From Nelumbo lutea (taxonomy: Eukaryota; Streptophyta; Magnoliopsida; Proteales; Nelumbonaceae): 64,000 nt of DNA. Of this stretch, positions 46,797 through 58,200 are shown piece by piece. Each line of letters opens with the position of its first letter. The first letter of the stretch is position 1. The stretch lies in assembly GCA_022828595.1 (NCBI GenBank), contig JAKGHH010000008.1, forward strand, positions 22,684,378 to 22,748,377, read 5' to 3'. The notes under the pieces are model-generated. The model was not told the origin of the DNA, ran no database searches, and saw only the letters and a program-made list of their open reading frames with translations. Position numbers and translations under genes: made by a program.

Positions 46797-47114
46797 TCTG
46801 GGCAAGTGGCGTTTCTCTCATCAATTAATACTTGCACAAAAGTTCTACTACCAGACTGCACTCCAAGTTTCTTAACATCACCATTATTAGCAAGATGGAG
46901 CAGAAGGGGTATATTGGCAATAGTTGTTTTGGGCGCTACTGTAACATATGTAACCTGTGGAGAATGGAACTGATCCTTTTGTATTAACAAGTTTTAGCAT
47001 CATTTAATAAATTGGAAGTAAGAATCCAACAAAATTGAGTTTTCCAATCTTGCCCTGCCACAAAGCTTGTCTTTCTCAACCTGTTCGTGTTCCAACTTAT
47101 GGCCTCGATTCAAA
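46797..47114. other. LINE-associated sequence, unassigned
   Basis: A 68-codon minus frame (46784-46990) may be ORF1 of the minus-strand LINE interrupted by the plus-strand insertion. The match is not certain. Confidence 0.35.
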
Positions 47115-47699
47115 ATAACAGCTAGGGATGTAAACGGATCGGATTCGTATCAAGGTATATACGAATCCAATCTGACATTGTTCATGTCGGGTCCGATTGG
47201 ATCTGATAGACCTCGATTTGAATTCAAATCCTACAAGTAAGTCAGGATCTTCGGATCTGATTCAATCCGACTTGTTTTCTTTAAAAATAAATAATTATTA
47301 AAAGAAAAATAAAATATACCAATTTAAATAAAGAATAAACAAAAAATGCAAGTACTTGTTAATCATTTTCATCATATATATACAGGTTTTTTATAAAAAA
47401 TAAAAAATAAACAATATAACAAATTTATAAAAATAAAATATAAATAATATATTTATAAATAAATAAATAACATATATATGTATTACATATATTTATATTT
47501 ATAAATATATAACATATATCGGATCGGATCTTCTCAGATCGGATAGGGATGATCCAAATCCGATCCAATTTCTGATTGAATCCTATTATCCAATCCGATC
47601 TAAAGATCCGAAAATGGGTGATCCGAATTCAACCAAATAGGACCGAATCTTGGATCAGATCAGATCATGATCTGATCCATTTGCACCCCTAAGAACAGC
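47115..47699. mobile_element. hAT-type MITE, 569 bp
   Basis: The element spans 47123-47691. It begins TAGGGATGTAAACGGATCGG and ends TGATCCATTTGCACCCCTA. The flanks are ATAACAGC and AGAACAGC (7 of 8). The subterminal parts are packed with GGATCGGATC/GATCCGATCC motifs and the core is almost pure A+T. It is inserted in LINE-derived sequence. Confidence 0.85.
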
Positions 47700-50160
47700 T
47701 TCAATAGAGGTTGCAGGCCAAATACTGTGGAACATGTCATAAGAGAAAACTTCCATCTTCCTTGGAATAGCTTTAGGTTTCACTCATACCACTTTCCCTA
47801 ACGTTGAGTGAAGGTCTTTGGCAAAGACACCTCTTAGGCAACTTCCACAAGCTTTAGCAATTGACTCAAATGTTGATTGTTGCCACAAGTCAAAAAGGCA
47901 GCCTCAAAATCCTTACCATTATACTATCATCAAACTATAAATTCTTCAAGTTAGAGTTTGGACACCAATGTGAGATTAAATCCTGGCCTAACTTTGTTTG
48001 GATTGAAGAGGCTGCTACATCTACCTCCTCTTCCAAGATATCAAGAAGCACTTTGTTTTCATCGATGGAGTTAAAACATAAATGAACCTTTCAACTTCAA
48101 AAAATTACTAACAGCCTCTCCAAATGTGTGCCAATCTTTAACTTTTTCTTTCATTGAAACCACTAAGCGATTCTTCCAAAGATTTTTCCTTTATTCAGTA
48201 CCATGATCCCTCCCAGATTATTTCATACTGGAAGCTTTCCATCTTCCTTTTTATCATCTTTGATACCAAAGTTCTCAAAGGTTTCTTGCCCTACTTTAGA
48301 AACTGAGAGATTTTTCTCCACAATTGTTGCAAACTCTTGCAAGTGCCTTAAAAATTCCTTCCATCCTGTGTTCCCCCTTCAGGGAAGCAAACTAATTGTT
48401 TCTTTCCCTGACCAAAGAATTCCTAGAGCGCTATGAATCTTCCTTTTAAGTTACTCCTTTCTGCAACTAACTCCTTTCATTGATTTCTTTCACAGTTTCA
48501 CCAATCTCCATTCTCCTTCCTCAGTCCCTCTCCAAGAGTAATTGGGTCATCTACAAACCCTTTGAACCACCAAATAACTTCCCCTACCAAAAACACCGCA
48601 ACTGTCTTATTCTCCCCAATCTTCACAGCATCATTTCCTTTGATTCTTACTTCCTCAAACAGAAAACTCTTGGCTTCAATTCTTTGGAACCTTCTCCAAC
48701 CCATTCTCCAAAAACTTCTACCATGCAAGGGTAGAAACTTTTGCATAGTTATTGTCTCTGTGTGGCAAGGACTCTTGTCTCTTACAACCATCTACACCTA
48801 GATTCTTAACTCCAACATATTTCCTCTATTTTTTACAATAGTCTCCAATTCAGCCTTAAAATTAAATCTTTTTTTCACTCTCCTCGAATAAACCCCTTCC
48901 CTCCTCTCTCTCTCTCTCTCCAACTCATCTAGCATCTCTATCTAACTCTAAATTCTGTTTTCTTTTTTCTCATGTTCTTCTCCAATAGATTGACAATTAG
49001 GCATCTCCTCTATTCTCCAACGAGGTAATGCCCAGATTTGCTGATCTTATACGGCCCAACTCCACACCCACGTTACCTATAACAATCTCTTGAATCTCAA
49101 CCTTGTACTACCTCTTTTCTAAAACCACCATCACATCACTTTTGCCATGCCCACTTGCCAACATATATGGATTTTCTAAAGCCATCATGCTCACAAATCT
49201 TTTTTTCTAATTCTCCTCAAATAAACCCCTTCCCTCCTCTCTCTCTCTCTCCAACTCATCTAGCATCTCTATCTAACTCTAAATTCTGTTTTCTTTTCTC
49301 ATGTTCTTCTCCAATAGATTGACAATTAGGCATCTCCTCTATTCTCCAACGAGGTAATGCCCAGATTTGCTGATCTTATACTGCCCAACTCCACACCCAC
49401 CTTACCTATAACAATGTCTTGAATCTCAACCTTGTACTACTTCTTTTCTAAAACCACCATCACATCACTTTTGCCATGCCCACTTGCCAACATATATGGA
49501 TTTTCTAAAGCCATCATGCTCACATATATGGATTTTCTGCACTTCCCAAAATTTTGATTCATGTTATAGGATCATTCATTCAATTGGATTGATGTATGCC
49601 ATTACTATGGTCCCAAAGCACATTTGCAGCAATAAAATCTGAATGAAAAAATCATCTTCAACATATAAAATTAATTATCTGGATCACCAAACTGAATAAA
49701 GATTTTTGTTCTATATTGAATCCCATAACCATCTAGCATCCCATGCAGAGCATATAACACCTACATGGAATTCTGTCTTGTAAGTCTCTAAATTTAACAA
49801 CCTGAGCAAGAATACACTTCCTAAGATATTTGAGTTGCTCTTGGGAAGTCTCTACATAAGATATAAAATAAGACAAACCATTATTTACACAATACCTGAG
49901 AATCATCACCACAGTTTCATCTATCCGCTTGGATCAGTTAAACAAATCTTGTTCCAACATTTCATTCCATGTAGGGCCCTTTCTTCCACATTGAAACATG
50001 ACTCCAGACTTAATTTCTTTGCCTAAATACATACTATGTTCAGGCCTTCCCTCTGTCCCTTTTATAGACTTCTGCAAGAGAGCTCTGCCCCTGACTGGTA
50101 TTACCACCACCAGCCCACATGAACATAGTCAAACCACCAAGTTTCTGTTTTTCTTTTTTT
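47700..50160 (-). pseudogene. LINE ORF1-like (DUF4283-type) region, minus strand, decayed
   Basis: The minus frame 48498-48791 reads FQRIEAKSFLFEEVRIKGND, then KTVAVFLVGEVIWWFKGFVD. This has the layout of the N-terminal domain of plant L1 ORF1 proteins (KSFxVE..., W..R..D..). The surrounding minus-strand sequence is full of GAGAGA-rich low-complexity and broken frames. A T-rich tail at about 50155-50170 suggests the 3' end of another insertion. A 330-bp tandem duplication lies inside (see separate entry). No intact ORF1 remains. Confidence 0.5.
48866..49530. repeat. Tandem duplication of about 330 bp
   Basis: The block starting at TTTTTTCACTCTCCTCGAAT (about 48870) and containing CCAACTCATCTAGCATCTC (48920) recurs with that motif at 49251, an offset of 331. 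The copies, about 48868-49197 and 49198-49528, are nearly identical by eye except for CT-run length and a few substitutions. They share GAGGTAATGCCCAGATTTGC and GCCATGCCCACTTGCCAAC. It is a young event. Confidence 0.88.
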
Positions 50161-50190
50161 TTTCTTTTTTGATCAATAACAGCATTTCAT

Positions 50191-50593
50191 TAAGGGGGGC
50201 GTTCTTTTTTTGGATTTTGAGAGGGAGGAAAGTTGGTCAATGGGATTTTGGTTCCCATTGACCAAGAATCCCATGTTCTTTTTTCAGATTTATGTGAGGA
50301 CCAGGGAAAGTTTATTTTCCTGGGTATCACTTACCCGGGTAAGTGACACCCATCTCCTAGGTGGGTAAATAACTTTCCCACCTAGGGGGAAAGTTGCCAA
50401 CACTTGAATGGGACAAAAATGCCCTTTTTAATAATAGATTTTTATGGCTAAAATGCTCATTACCTTATTTATATGAGAAATAAAAGAACATGGGTAAATG
50501 CACTTACCCAGATAAGTGCTTCCCAGGGAAAACTTACCCAAGTAACTGCATTTACCCAGGTAAATAACTTACCGAAAAGCGAATGGGGCCTAA
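50191..50593. mobile_element. Tourist-like MITE, copy 3
   Basis: The element spans 50194-50590 (397 bp) between TAA at 50191-50193 and TAA at 50591-50593. It begins GGGGGCGTTCTTTTTTTGG and ends AAAAGCGAATGGGGCC. By eye it is very similar to copy 1 at 6696-7091 along its whole length. It is inserted between LINE fragments. Confidence 0.87.
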
Positions 50594-50604
50594 ATTAGAG
50601 AAGA

Positions 50605-52615
50605 ATTACACAACAAAGGGGTAACCTTTCTTACCTCTCCTCGCTATAATAATAAGTATGGTACAAATTAAAATTGTGCCAAAAAAACATTTAATTTCTT
50701 CCCAATGTTTTGCAAGAACATCAGCAAAAGCATTAGCAGTCCCTTCAACCCAGCTGAATTTCACTTCAATGTTTCATATCAACCACTTAAGTTTCTTCCT
50801 CTCACCATTGAAGATACAAAAGCCACTTCCTCCCTCTTCCAACCAGTCTGCTACCAGCTTTGAATCTCCTTCTATAATCAGCATGCTCACATTCATATCC
50901 TTTGCCTTTTGCACACCTTCCAAAACAGCCAGAACTTCAGCTCTTAATTAGTCTCCCACACCAATTGGACCTGAAAATAACCTGATAACCTTTCCTTCCT
51001 TATTCCTAACACACCACCAATACCAAAAGGACCTAGGTTGCGCTACTCCCATCAACATTAAGCTTGACAAAATCATTATCTGGTGGAGTCCACAGAGGTC
51101 TTACATCAGTCTTATGACAATCTGAGCTAACTACTTCCTTCCAATTATTCATAATATCAACTTAAGAAAAATCAGCAAAAAATCCAGTCTTCACCCAATG
51201 AACCACTCTAATCAAAATGGTCTCAATCATCCCCTCTGTACTTCTTTACTTATTGGAAAAAGTTCTGGGCATTCATTCTTCCCATATGGTCCAGCTCACC
51301 ACAGCTCTTACACATCTCCACAACACTCTTCCTCTTTTTTTTTCGATAGATGAAGTGAATATTATATATTTATTATGGAAAAAAATGGTGTCACCCGGAC
51401 TCGACAACATTCTTCCTCTCTTCTTGGGACACCTAAAGAAAGTAGAGGGAAACAGGCTCTGCACATTAGGTGGGTGAGTCCACCTACACCCAAACAAAGA
51501 AAAATACCACTCCCAAACAGAATTAACCAGCAGGAGATTAATAGATGGAAGCAAATTTCTCCATTAGACTTACAGAGAACACACTAGTGTAGAGATAAGC
51601 TTCAATTGGGTCTTTTCATTTGGAGTAGATCACAAGTATTTATTCTTTCCAGGAAGGCCTCCCAACAAAAGCCCCCAATTCTTGAAGGGATAGGTTTACA
51701 CCAAACCTCCTTAATAGGAAACAGAGAGCCCAAGCTATTACAGGGTTGGATTGGAGGAGCCTTAAAGGAGGAACAAGAGAAAACACCAGACGGAGAAAGG
51801 GTCTAGATATGACTATTTGTGATGAAAGGGTCCAAAAAAAACCCATCTAGGAGCTGAAGCAAGGCCAAAACATCATTAAGTAAGCTCTAACCCTTACACC
51901 CCTTCTCAATCCCAAATCCCAATCAAATCCAAAACTTGAACTTGAAGGGACGAGGAAAGTAGAGACGGGATCATCCTTGTATCTCGAGAGGGCAAACAAA
52001 GAAGGAAACTTATCTTTCAAAGGAAGGCTCCCCACCCAAACTTGTTCCCAGAATTTTATATCAATTCCAGAACAGAGGTCATACCTGACAAAGGGTAAGA
52101 GCAACGGCAATACAACATGGATAGCCTTCCAGGGAGAGGCACAAATAGCCCTACAGTGTACACCAGCATCACAACCATCAGCTGCAAGCCCATGAATGCT
52201 TACCACCACTTTAGCCCAGAGTTTATCTCTATCCATAGGTAATCTCCGCAGCCACTTACCCAATAAAGCCACATTCCTTGGCAGTAAATTACCTAGTCCT
52301 AGGCAACCAAATTCCTTACTCCTACAAACCACTTACCAACTAACTCTATGATCCCTTTTATCGTCCCCTAGCTCCCACAAGAAGTCCATCATCTTTTCCA
52401 ATTTTCTCCCAACACTCACTCGCATCTTGAACACTGACATGAAGTAAATAGGCAGATTTGCTAATGTAGCCATTATTAATGTGATCCTTCCTCCCAAAGA
52501 TAGATAGCTCTTCTTCCAAGTACCAAGATTTAGCAAATCTTTCAACAATAGGGTCCCAAAAGCTACTCTTTCTATGATTATTAGCAAACCTTATCATAAT
52601 ATCATAAGGTTACCA
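50605..52615 (-). pseudogene. L1-type LINE 3' half (minus strand), multiple breaks
   Basis: Minus-strand frames occur in the expected order. An RT C-terminal part (GGRITLIMATLANLPIYFMS, MMDFLWELGDD) is at 52333-52587. CRSKEFGCLGLGNLLPRNVA and KFWEQVWVGSLPLKDKFPSL follow at 51847-52332. The zinc-binding region is at 51560-51846. RNase H lies at about 50650-51080 with VKLNVDGS, FSGPIGVGD, RAEVLAVLEGVQKAK and IIEGDSKLVADWLEE, one of them cut by a stop. A T-rich insert with a TTTCGATAGATG motif at 51333-51400 interrupts it. It is 5'-truncated and dead, but the RNase H is still easily read. Confidence 0.82.
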
Positions 52616-53025
52616 ATCTTTCATCAAAAACATAAGGTTACAATTCACCAATTCAACATGCTTATCTGATCAGGACTCATGCAACATGAGTTGTAACAGT
52701 TCAATGTTAGCAAACAACATGATGTAGCCATATCTTTCTATCTATCCACACTTGGGAGAACTACAACATAAACTCATGAACATTTTTTTCTGATTTTGCT
52801 CTTCGTATTGTCATTCAGTTCTGCCATTATTAGTTACTTTCCGTTTCCTCTGCATGTTCCTTGCTGACATGGTAAGTTACCATATAAGTGTTCTTCCCCT
52901 TTTGATCAGAGTATTAAAGCATTCTTCCCTCAAAAAAGCAAAACTTTTCTTTTTCCCTTTACTAGATCATAGAGAATCAATGTGCTTCTGGGTTATGGAA
53001 GAAGGTTTCAACAAATTCCAATTTA
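52616..53025. other. No gene seen
   Basis: AT-rich spacer with a direct ATCATAAGGTTA/CATAAGGTTACAA repeat near 52592-52640. Nothing else was recognised. Confidence 0.4.
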
Positions 53026-53640
53026 CATTTTTTTTTTGTGAGAACTGTAATGTAAAGTAATCCATTAAATCAAGAAGCCAACAAAAACTCCTCTACAATG
53101 ACAAACTGAACAGAGGATATACAATTCTGCTCCCTACAGCCCAATGCCCAATAACAATTAACTTTTCCTTACAAAAAGAAGTTCCAAATCAAAAACAGAA
53201 CTAGGATGTCTATTTCTAAATAAAGGGTGAACTGCCAACCAAGAATGAACTATCCCCAGAATTTTACGTAAGATTTCTTCCTTCGAAGCCTGATTTCCTT
53301 CAAACAATCTCCTGTTTCTTTCACTCCACACAGCCCATAAACTGCTGAGGGAAGTATGCTCCATGCTACCTTTCCAGCTCTACTTAAACCTTCTAGATGC
53401 CATGCCTCAACGAGACCCTTCAATTCAGCTAGGAAGCACCATTTTACATCAAAAAAACCTACCAGACTTAACCAGATCCAACGAGTATATTTGCATTGAA
53501 TCAGTAAACGGCTAGATGACTCCACATAACCATTACATAAAGGGCAAGCCAAATCTGCCACCTGTAGACCTCTTCTGACTAGATTCTGCTTTGTTAGGAT
53601 CTTGTCCAGCACTGCTGACCAGAGAGTGTTTTACTCATTT
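53026..53640 (-). pseudogene. 5'-truncated LINE zinc-binding fragment (minus strand)
   Basis: The T run at 53026-53037 is the poly(A) tail in minus orientation. The minus frame 53250-53612 reads TKQNLVRRGLQVADLACPLC, then ESSSRLLIQCKYTRWIWLSL. This is the zf-RVT C..C..H..C signature (ACPLCNGYVESSSRLLIQC). The frame 53158-53364 then gives LWAVWSERNRRLFEG, with one frameshift between them. RNase H is absent. Confidence 0.75.
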
Positions 53641-53656
53641 GTTGCATATAGGTACC

Positions 53657-53890
53657 TAGGGCTGTCAGTTGGAATGGATTTGGTCCAATCCAATCCAGTC
53701 CGATATTGATCCATTTACAAATGGACCGGACCAAATCCAGTCCAAACCCCATACAAACCGGATCCAATCCAGTCCAATTGAAATGCAAATGGACCAGATT
53801 GGACCCAATCTGGTCCAAATTAAATGAAGCTTTATAAATGAAACATGGATGTTGTTTAAAAATTACAGATTTACAGTCCAAACCAGATTG
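53657..53890. mobile_element. Partial hAT-type element (GGTCCAATCC family)
   Basis: It begins TAGGGCTGTCAGTTGGAATGG and is built from GGTCCAATCCAGTCC and GGACCAGATTGGACC motifs like 5647-6030. A right terminus could not be fixed. It lies against the 5' edge of a LINE fragment. Confidence 0.6.
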
Positions 53891-54096
53891 AAATGCAACG
53901 CTTCATTCCATATTAAGAGTTTGTTAATATAACCTTTTAGAATTTAATTCTTCAATACTAACACACATAAAAATTAAAAAAAAAAAAAAACAAACAAACA
54001 AGCAAAAGATGAACCAAATTCCAACCATCTTGACAAGTTCTTAACCAAAGAATACACAAGAGCTACTGCATACTGTTATTATGCAGGTTATACTTA
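53891..54096. other. Spacer
   Basis: AT-rich sequence with an A run at 53977-53993; nothing recognised. Confidence 0.4.
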
Positions 54097-54270
54097 TCAA
54101 TTGAATCCAAACAGATTCTTCTTTCTATTTCCTGCTTCTTGAGGAGCCACTAGCCAGGTACACTCCCCATGATGAACACCCCAAATAATGTGAGCACTCT
54201 GTGTGGGTGTATGGACACACCCCAAATGCTTTTCTCCTGAAATTTGCCGATTCTCTGAGAAACCATAGTC
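54097..54270 (-). CDS. Possible terminal exon of an unrecognised gene
   Basis: On the minus strand a strong acceptor (TTTCTTTTGTTTCAG) is followed by an open frame starting DYGFSENRQISGEKHLGCVH. It continues through QSAHIIWGVHHGECTWLVAP and ends NRKKNLFGFN before a TGA at 54097-54099. Codon and residue use look like a real protein, and the exon is not repeated elsewhere in the window. I do not recognise the family and found no convincing upstream exon, although they could lie far away in the 55-60 kb region. It could equally be an orphaned piece of a gene or of a transposon. Confidence 0.35.
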   Translation of the reverse strand, partial: DYGFSENRQISGEKHLGCVHTPTQSAHIIWGVHHGECTWLVAPQEAGNRKKNLFGFN

Positions 54271-55849
54271 CTGAAACAAAAGAAATGCAGTTAAGAACGA
54301 ACTCCTTGTACTCTTATCCTGTGAAGAAAAAACAAATTTCAGCTAGACCACCAAACAATGCCAACTCCAATTACACGTCAAATTAGGAATTAGGGCAGGA
54401 GACTAGGGAATTGATTTTCTGGCAAACCAGGAACATGATTTTAATAGGGAGAGGAGTGAGGACCCACACCAAAAAAAACACAGTAAATGGGTCACACCAT
54501 AGAGTTAGAGATTTTTTAGGTAGAAAATCAAGATACTAAATTGATAATCACCATGAATCTTTGCTGTCAAGATCATCCAACCCTTTATCCAATTTACTAC
54601 CTAAGATTTGTGTTACAACAAACCATCATTATCACTCCCAAGTCTCCAAACACAGTTTACTTGAAGGAAACAACTACCCAAAAAAATGTTGTCATCATCA
54701 TCACTCTGAGTTCTGCAATTCCTGTAAAACAAATGTATAGAAAGTGAAAGAATTAATTAATCAGTGGAAAACGGCTATGGACATGATGCTCAAGCTACCA
54801 ACTTCAAACAATATGTTTTACCATTTGAAAATGAACTTTGCATTGACTACTCTATCAGCCAATTAAACCACAAAGTTACAAGAAACAACCAACACTCACA
54901 TCTAATAACCATTTGATTCAATCCAACTTGCACAGTTCAAATAAGTTAGTAGAATCTCCTCCATGATCTATGTCTGGAACCTTGAATTTTGACCTGGTTA
55001 CTAGTTAACCAATCCATGAGCTCCATGACCCATCACTCCATCAGCATTCTGGTCTGATTTTCTGTGTAGTCCAAGTCTGAGAACACTGTTTTGACTAGAA
55101 GCTCTGCCTTATTTTATCTTTTCTTTGTTAACCCCAAAGATATTGCTGTCACAGGACAGCAACCCAACCATGTTATTTTTAATATCATCACAACCCAACC
55201 ATGTTATTGTTGTCACAGAATCACATGACAGATGATGGACTAGGTGGGTGAGATGCTCATCTCTGACTCTCTGAGTAGTAAGTGGTTCATGTGTGCTACT
55301 TCTATCAATGGTTTTGGGAATCAGAAACATTTGAACTATGAGGGTGTTGCAGAAACGATTAAAGCCAAAGACAACAATATGAATTAGACAGAACAGACAT
55401 GCAATCTTTAATGGAACACTTCTATTTGGTATCCCTTTTGGTTCTGGAGTAAAAATATCATAGCACAGGAGGTGGGTGTTGGAGGCAGAGGACAAAGAAG
55501 GATTTATATTAAGAATTTTCTAATAATCTAAAAAGATCTTTAATAAGGATCTTACCAATTAGTAGCCCTTTTTTATATGATTAGTAATTCATCTATAAAT
55601 TCTTCTTATATAAAAATACAAGAAATGGGATTTAGAAAACAACTGAATTTTAGTTTTTAATTCCCTGTTTTAGTGAAATTAAGAATAACAAGAATGAGTA
55701 TGACAACATTTAAAACACATTCAAAGAAACAGAGCAATTAACAAGGCAAAATTCCTAAGAATGCAATGGATAGTTCACTAAAACTAATCAATCATGTTAT
55801 CTGAAAAAAAAGCAGTAAATTAAAAAGTATACTACTGTTGCAATTCTAG
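54271..55849. other. No assignable gene
   Basis: The longest frame (128 codons, minus, 55109-55495) has no recognisable motif. A small direct repeat (ACAACCCAACCATGTTATT at about 55157 and 55190) lies inside it. It may be intron of the candidate gene ending at 54097, but that is only a guess. Confidence 0.4.
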
Positions 55850-56080
55850 AATGACCACTGAACAATAACTGAAAACTCTTCACTCGTGTTCCACTTCTAG
55901 CTCCACATATCTAGCTGCCCCTCCTTGACTGCTCTATCTTTTAAGACCTGTAAAACCTCACAAACAAAGCCCAGCTCCCAATCAAAGAAGACTTGCAAAA
56001 ATTTAGGAACCCACACAGTACCACCACCTTCCATCACTACACATCCAGCCAGATAATAATCCTTACATTCAGTTAGTCTT
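55850..56080 (-). pseudogene. LINE fragment (region before the zinc-binding domain), minus strand
   Basis: The minus frame 55897-56100 contains VWVPKFLQVFFDWELGFVCE, then VLQVLKDRAVKEGQLDMWSW. This resembles the FNDWE...L..L......D.xxWxx segment that precedes the zf-RVT in plant L1 ORF2. A short GGTCCAATCCAATCC patch of the hAT family follows at 56082-56150. It is a small, isolated fragment. Confidence 0.45.
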
Positions 56081-56159
56081 ATTGGACTGGTCCAATCCAA
56101 TCCAATCTTATTGGACTATTCTACCTGGACTGGATTGGACTAGTATAATCCACATGGAA

Positions 56160-57080
56160 AATAATTCACATAGAACACCCCCTTCATCTTTCAATTTTGG
56201 AAACAACACATGCACACCCAATCTATTTTCAAACCAGATGGTTGTCATTTGTTTTTGGAACACACATAAAAAATAATTCACATAGAACACCCCATTAATC
56301 TTTTTCTTTCAATATTTTGAGAATCATCTCTAGATGTTTTTAGATGCAATCCTACAAATGGAATGACAAGATGGCCCATAAATTTCCTAAAACGAAAAAC
56401 TGTGAATTTTATTCTGTTACAATCTCTCACTAAAAGAGAAAACCCTCTGATTCAGATAAAAATGTATCTCTATTTCTGGTTTGTCAACTGTAAAAAATGG
56501 ATGTATTGCCTACTTTTTATTGCCAATCGGTGCCTGAAAAGCTTGAACAATCCAGTTTTTTTTATTTTTTTGGGTAAGCAATATCGTTATTGTAAAAAAG
56601 GATAAATACAACTAAAGAAAAGCAACACAAAAACAGAAAACAAACAGACCAAGGTTACTTTTGTATATAAATCTAGGTCTTTCACCAGAGATGCTCATGA
56701 TTTGGTTCAAAAAGCAAAAGATGTGAAAGATGTTTGTAATTGGTGGAACTGAAATAGCAAACAACTGGCCGGAACAACCACTACTTAACAATCAGGCATC
56801 TTAAGTTTGAATTTTCTAAAAAAAAAAGAAATAGAAAACAGACCGATACTACCTAAGACAAAGCAACATTAAACATCACTAGACTTGGCACAAACACAAT
56901 TAGACAACCACTTCAAAAATGAATCAAATAACAAAGTAGACTACAAGACAGAAGAGCTGCGCCATCAAGGAAGCCAACTGAGGGGTGATATATTACCTAT
57001 TTCAACGATTGATTGCAGTTTACAGAAGAGAGATGGCCGTTGGAGAGAGAAAACTGGTGGGGATAAAAATGTTAGAGAGA
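56160..57080. other. No gene seen
   Basis: A direct repeat of CACATAGAACACCCC occurs near 56167 and 56279. There are A/T-rich tails near 56560 and 56815. No coding signal was recognised. Confidence 0.4.
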
Positions 57081-57104
57081 AACTGCTGGAGAGAAAAAAT
57101 CTCA

Positions 57105-57431
57105 GAGATAGTCGCTAGTGAAGACAATACATTTTCTGCACATGCAACTCAAGCAAACTAACAGAGATAGTCGCTGACTTGCCGGTGAGAGAACCATCGG
57201 AAAAAAAGCCATTGGAGAGAGTTCCCTTGGATAAACCCTAGGTTGGAGACTTGGAGAGTTGGAGTCTGAAGTGAAGACAATATATTCTCTGTACATGCAG
57301 CTCAAGCAAACTGACAGAGATAGTCACCGACTCGCCGGTGAGAGAACCGTCGGGAAAAAAAAAAGAGCCATTGGAGAGAGTTCCTTGGAGAAACCCTAGG
57401 CTCGTCGAGACCTGGAGAATTGGAGTCTGAA
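57105..57431. repeat. Tandem duplication of about 153 bp
   Basis: GTGAAGACAATA starts at 57118 and again at 57271. The two units share CATGCA(A/G)CTCAAGCAAAC, GCCGGTGAGAGAACC, GCCATTGGAGAGAGTTCC and AAACCCTAGG. They differ by about one base in twelve by eye and by the length of an A run. A partial third copy (GAGAGAAA..., AGATAGTCGCTAG) precedes them at 57035-57117. Confidence 0.82.
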
Positions 57432-57469
57432 ATAAAATTGATCTTCAGGTGGTTTGCGGACTAATCGAC

Positions 57470-57614
57470 TTCGTTCGTATCGGTCCATCAATTACTTAGG
57501 ACCAAAATAATACGGACCAGTCCAACCTATGCCAAAGCATGGACCATCCAACCCGTCCGATTTAAATGCGATTTGGACAGGATCCAACCCGAATCCGGTC
57601 CATTGACACCCCTA
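57470..57614. mobile_element. Right end of a hAT-type element (GGTCCAATCC family)
   Basis: The right terminus GGTCCATTGACACCCCTA ends at 57614. The interior has GGACCAGTCCAACC and CCATCCAACCCGTCC motifs. The left end is not found. Confidence 0.55.
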
Positions 57615-57671
57615 TAGGTACCACATCCCCTTCTAACTTTGATTTAATTCAAGCAAGTTTCCCCCAACGGT

Positions 57672-57758
57672 GATAAAACGGCAGCCTAGTGCACGAGGCT
57701 CCCACCAACGCAGGGCCTGGGGAGGGAGAGATGTACACAGCCTTATCCCTGCACCAAG
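57672..57758 (-). mobile_element. SINE 3' fragment (Au-like)
   Basis: Read on the minus strand it contains TGGGAGCCTCGTGCACTAGG then CTGCCGTTTTA, homologous to the 3' half of the SINE at 23577-23752. The tRNA-like 5' part with the B box is missing. Confidence 0.65.
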
Positions 57759-57784
57759 GTCAAAGATAACTGACCCCAAATGAG

Positions 57785-58200
57785 ATTGTTGATGATAAAT
57801 AAGTCTAGTTTAGCCCAATCTTATCATTTCCCAGACTCTGCCAAGAGGAACTCCAGTATTCCTCATGCTATAGAGGATTTTCCAACTACTTTTATCCGGA
57901 TCTATTATGCATGTTTTCAACACCAACCAGTATAGGCTAAGGGCTAAAGTAATGACGGTATTGAAAGGAGCACAAAGGGCATCGAACAAGTTAATTATTG
58001 AAGGTGATTCAGGAACAGTGATTGGATGGTTGCAAAAGGATGGTGCATCTCTTTGGGCTTACAAAATAAAATCAAGAAACTCAGATGGCTAACAAGAAAT
58101 ATGGAAATGAGAATCTTATGGATTTAAAGAGATGCAAATAGAGTTGCTGATTCCTATTGATGGGTTGTATCTTGTACTTTTCCCCTTTATTTAATTAGTT
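57785..58200 (+). pseudogene. LINE RNase H remnant
   Basis: The plus frame 57907-58092 reads RLRAKVMTVLKGAQRASNKL, then IIEGDSGTVIGWLQKDGASL and WAYKIK. This is the middle of the RNase H domain (RAEVxAVLxGxxxA...EGDSxxVxGWL). The catalytic RAE glutamate has become lysine. The end (RDANRVAD-like) continues in another frame to about 58160. Confidence 0.75.

Noticed and set aside
55109..55495. 128-codon minus-strand open frame
   Set aside because: No recognisable domain, no splice or promoter support, and a short internal direct repeat; not strong enough to call.
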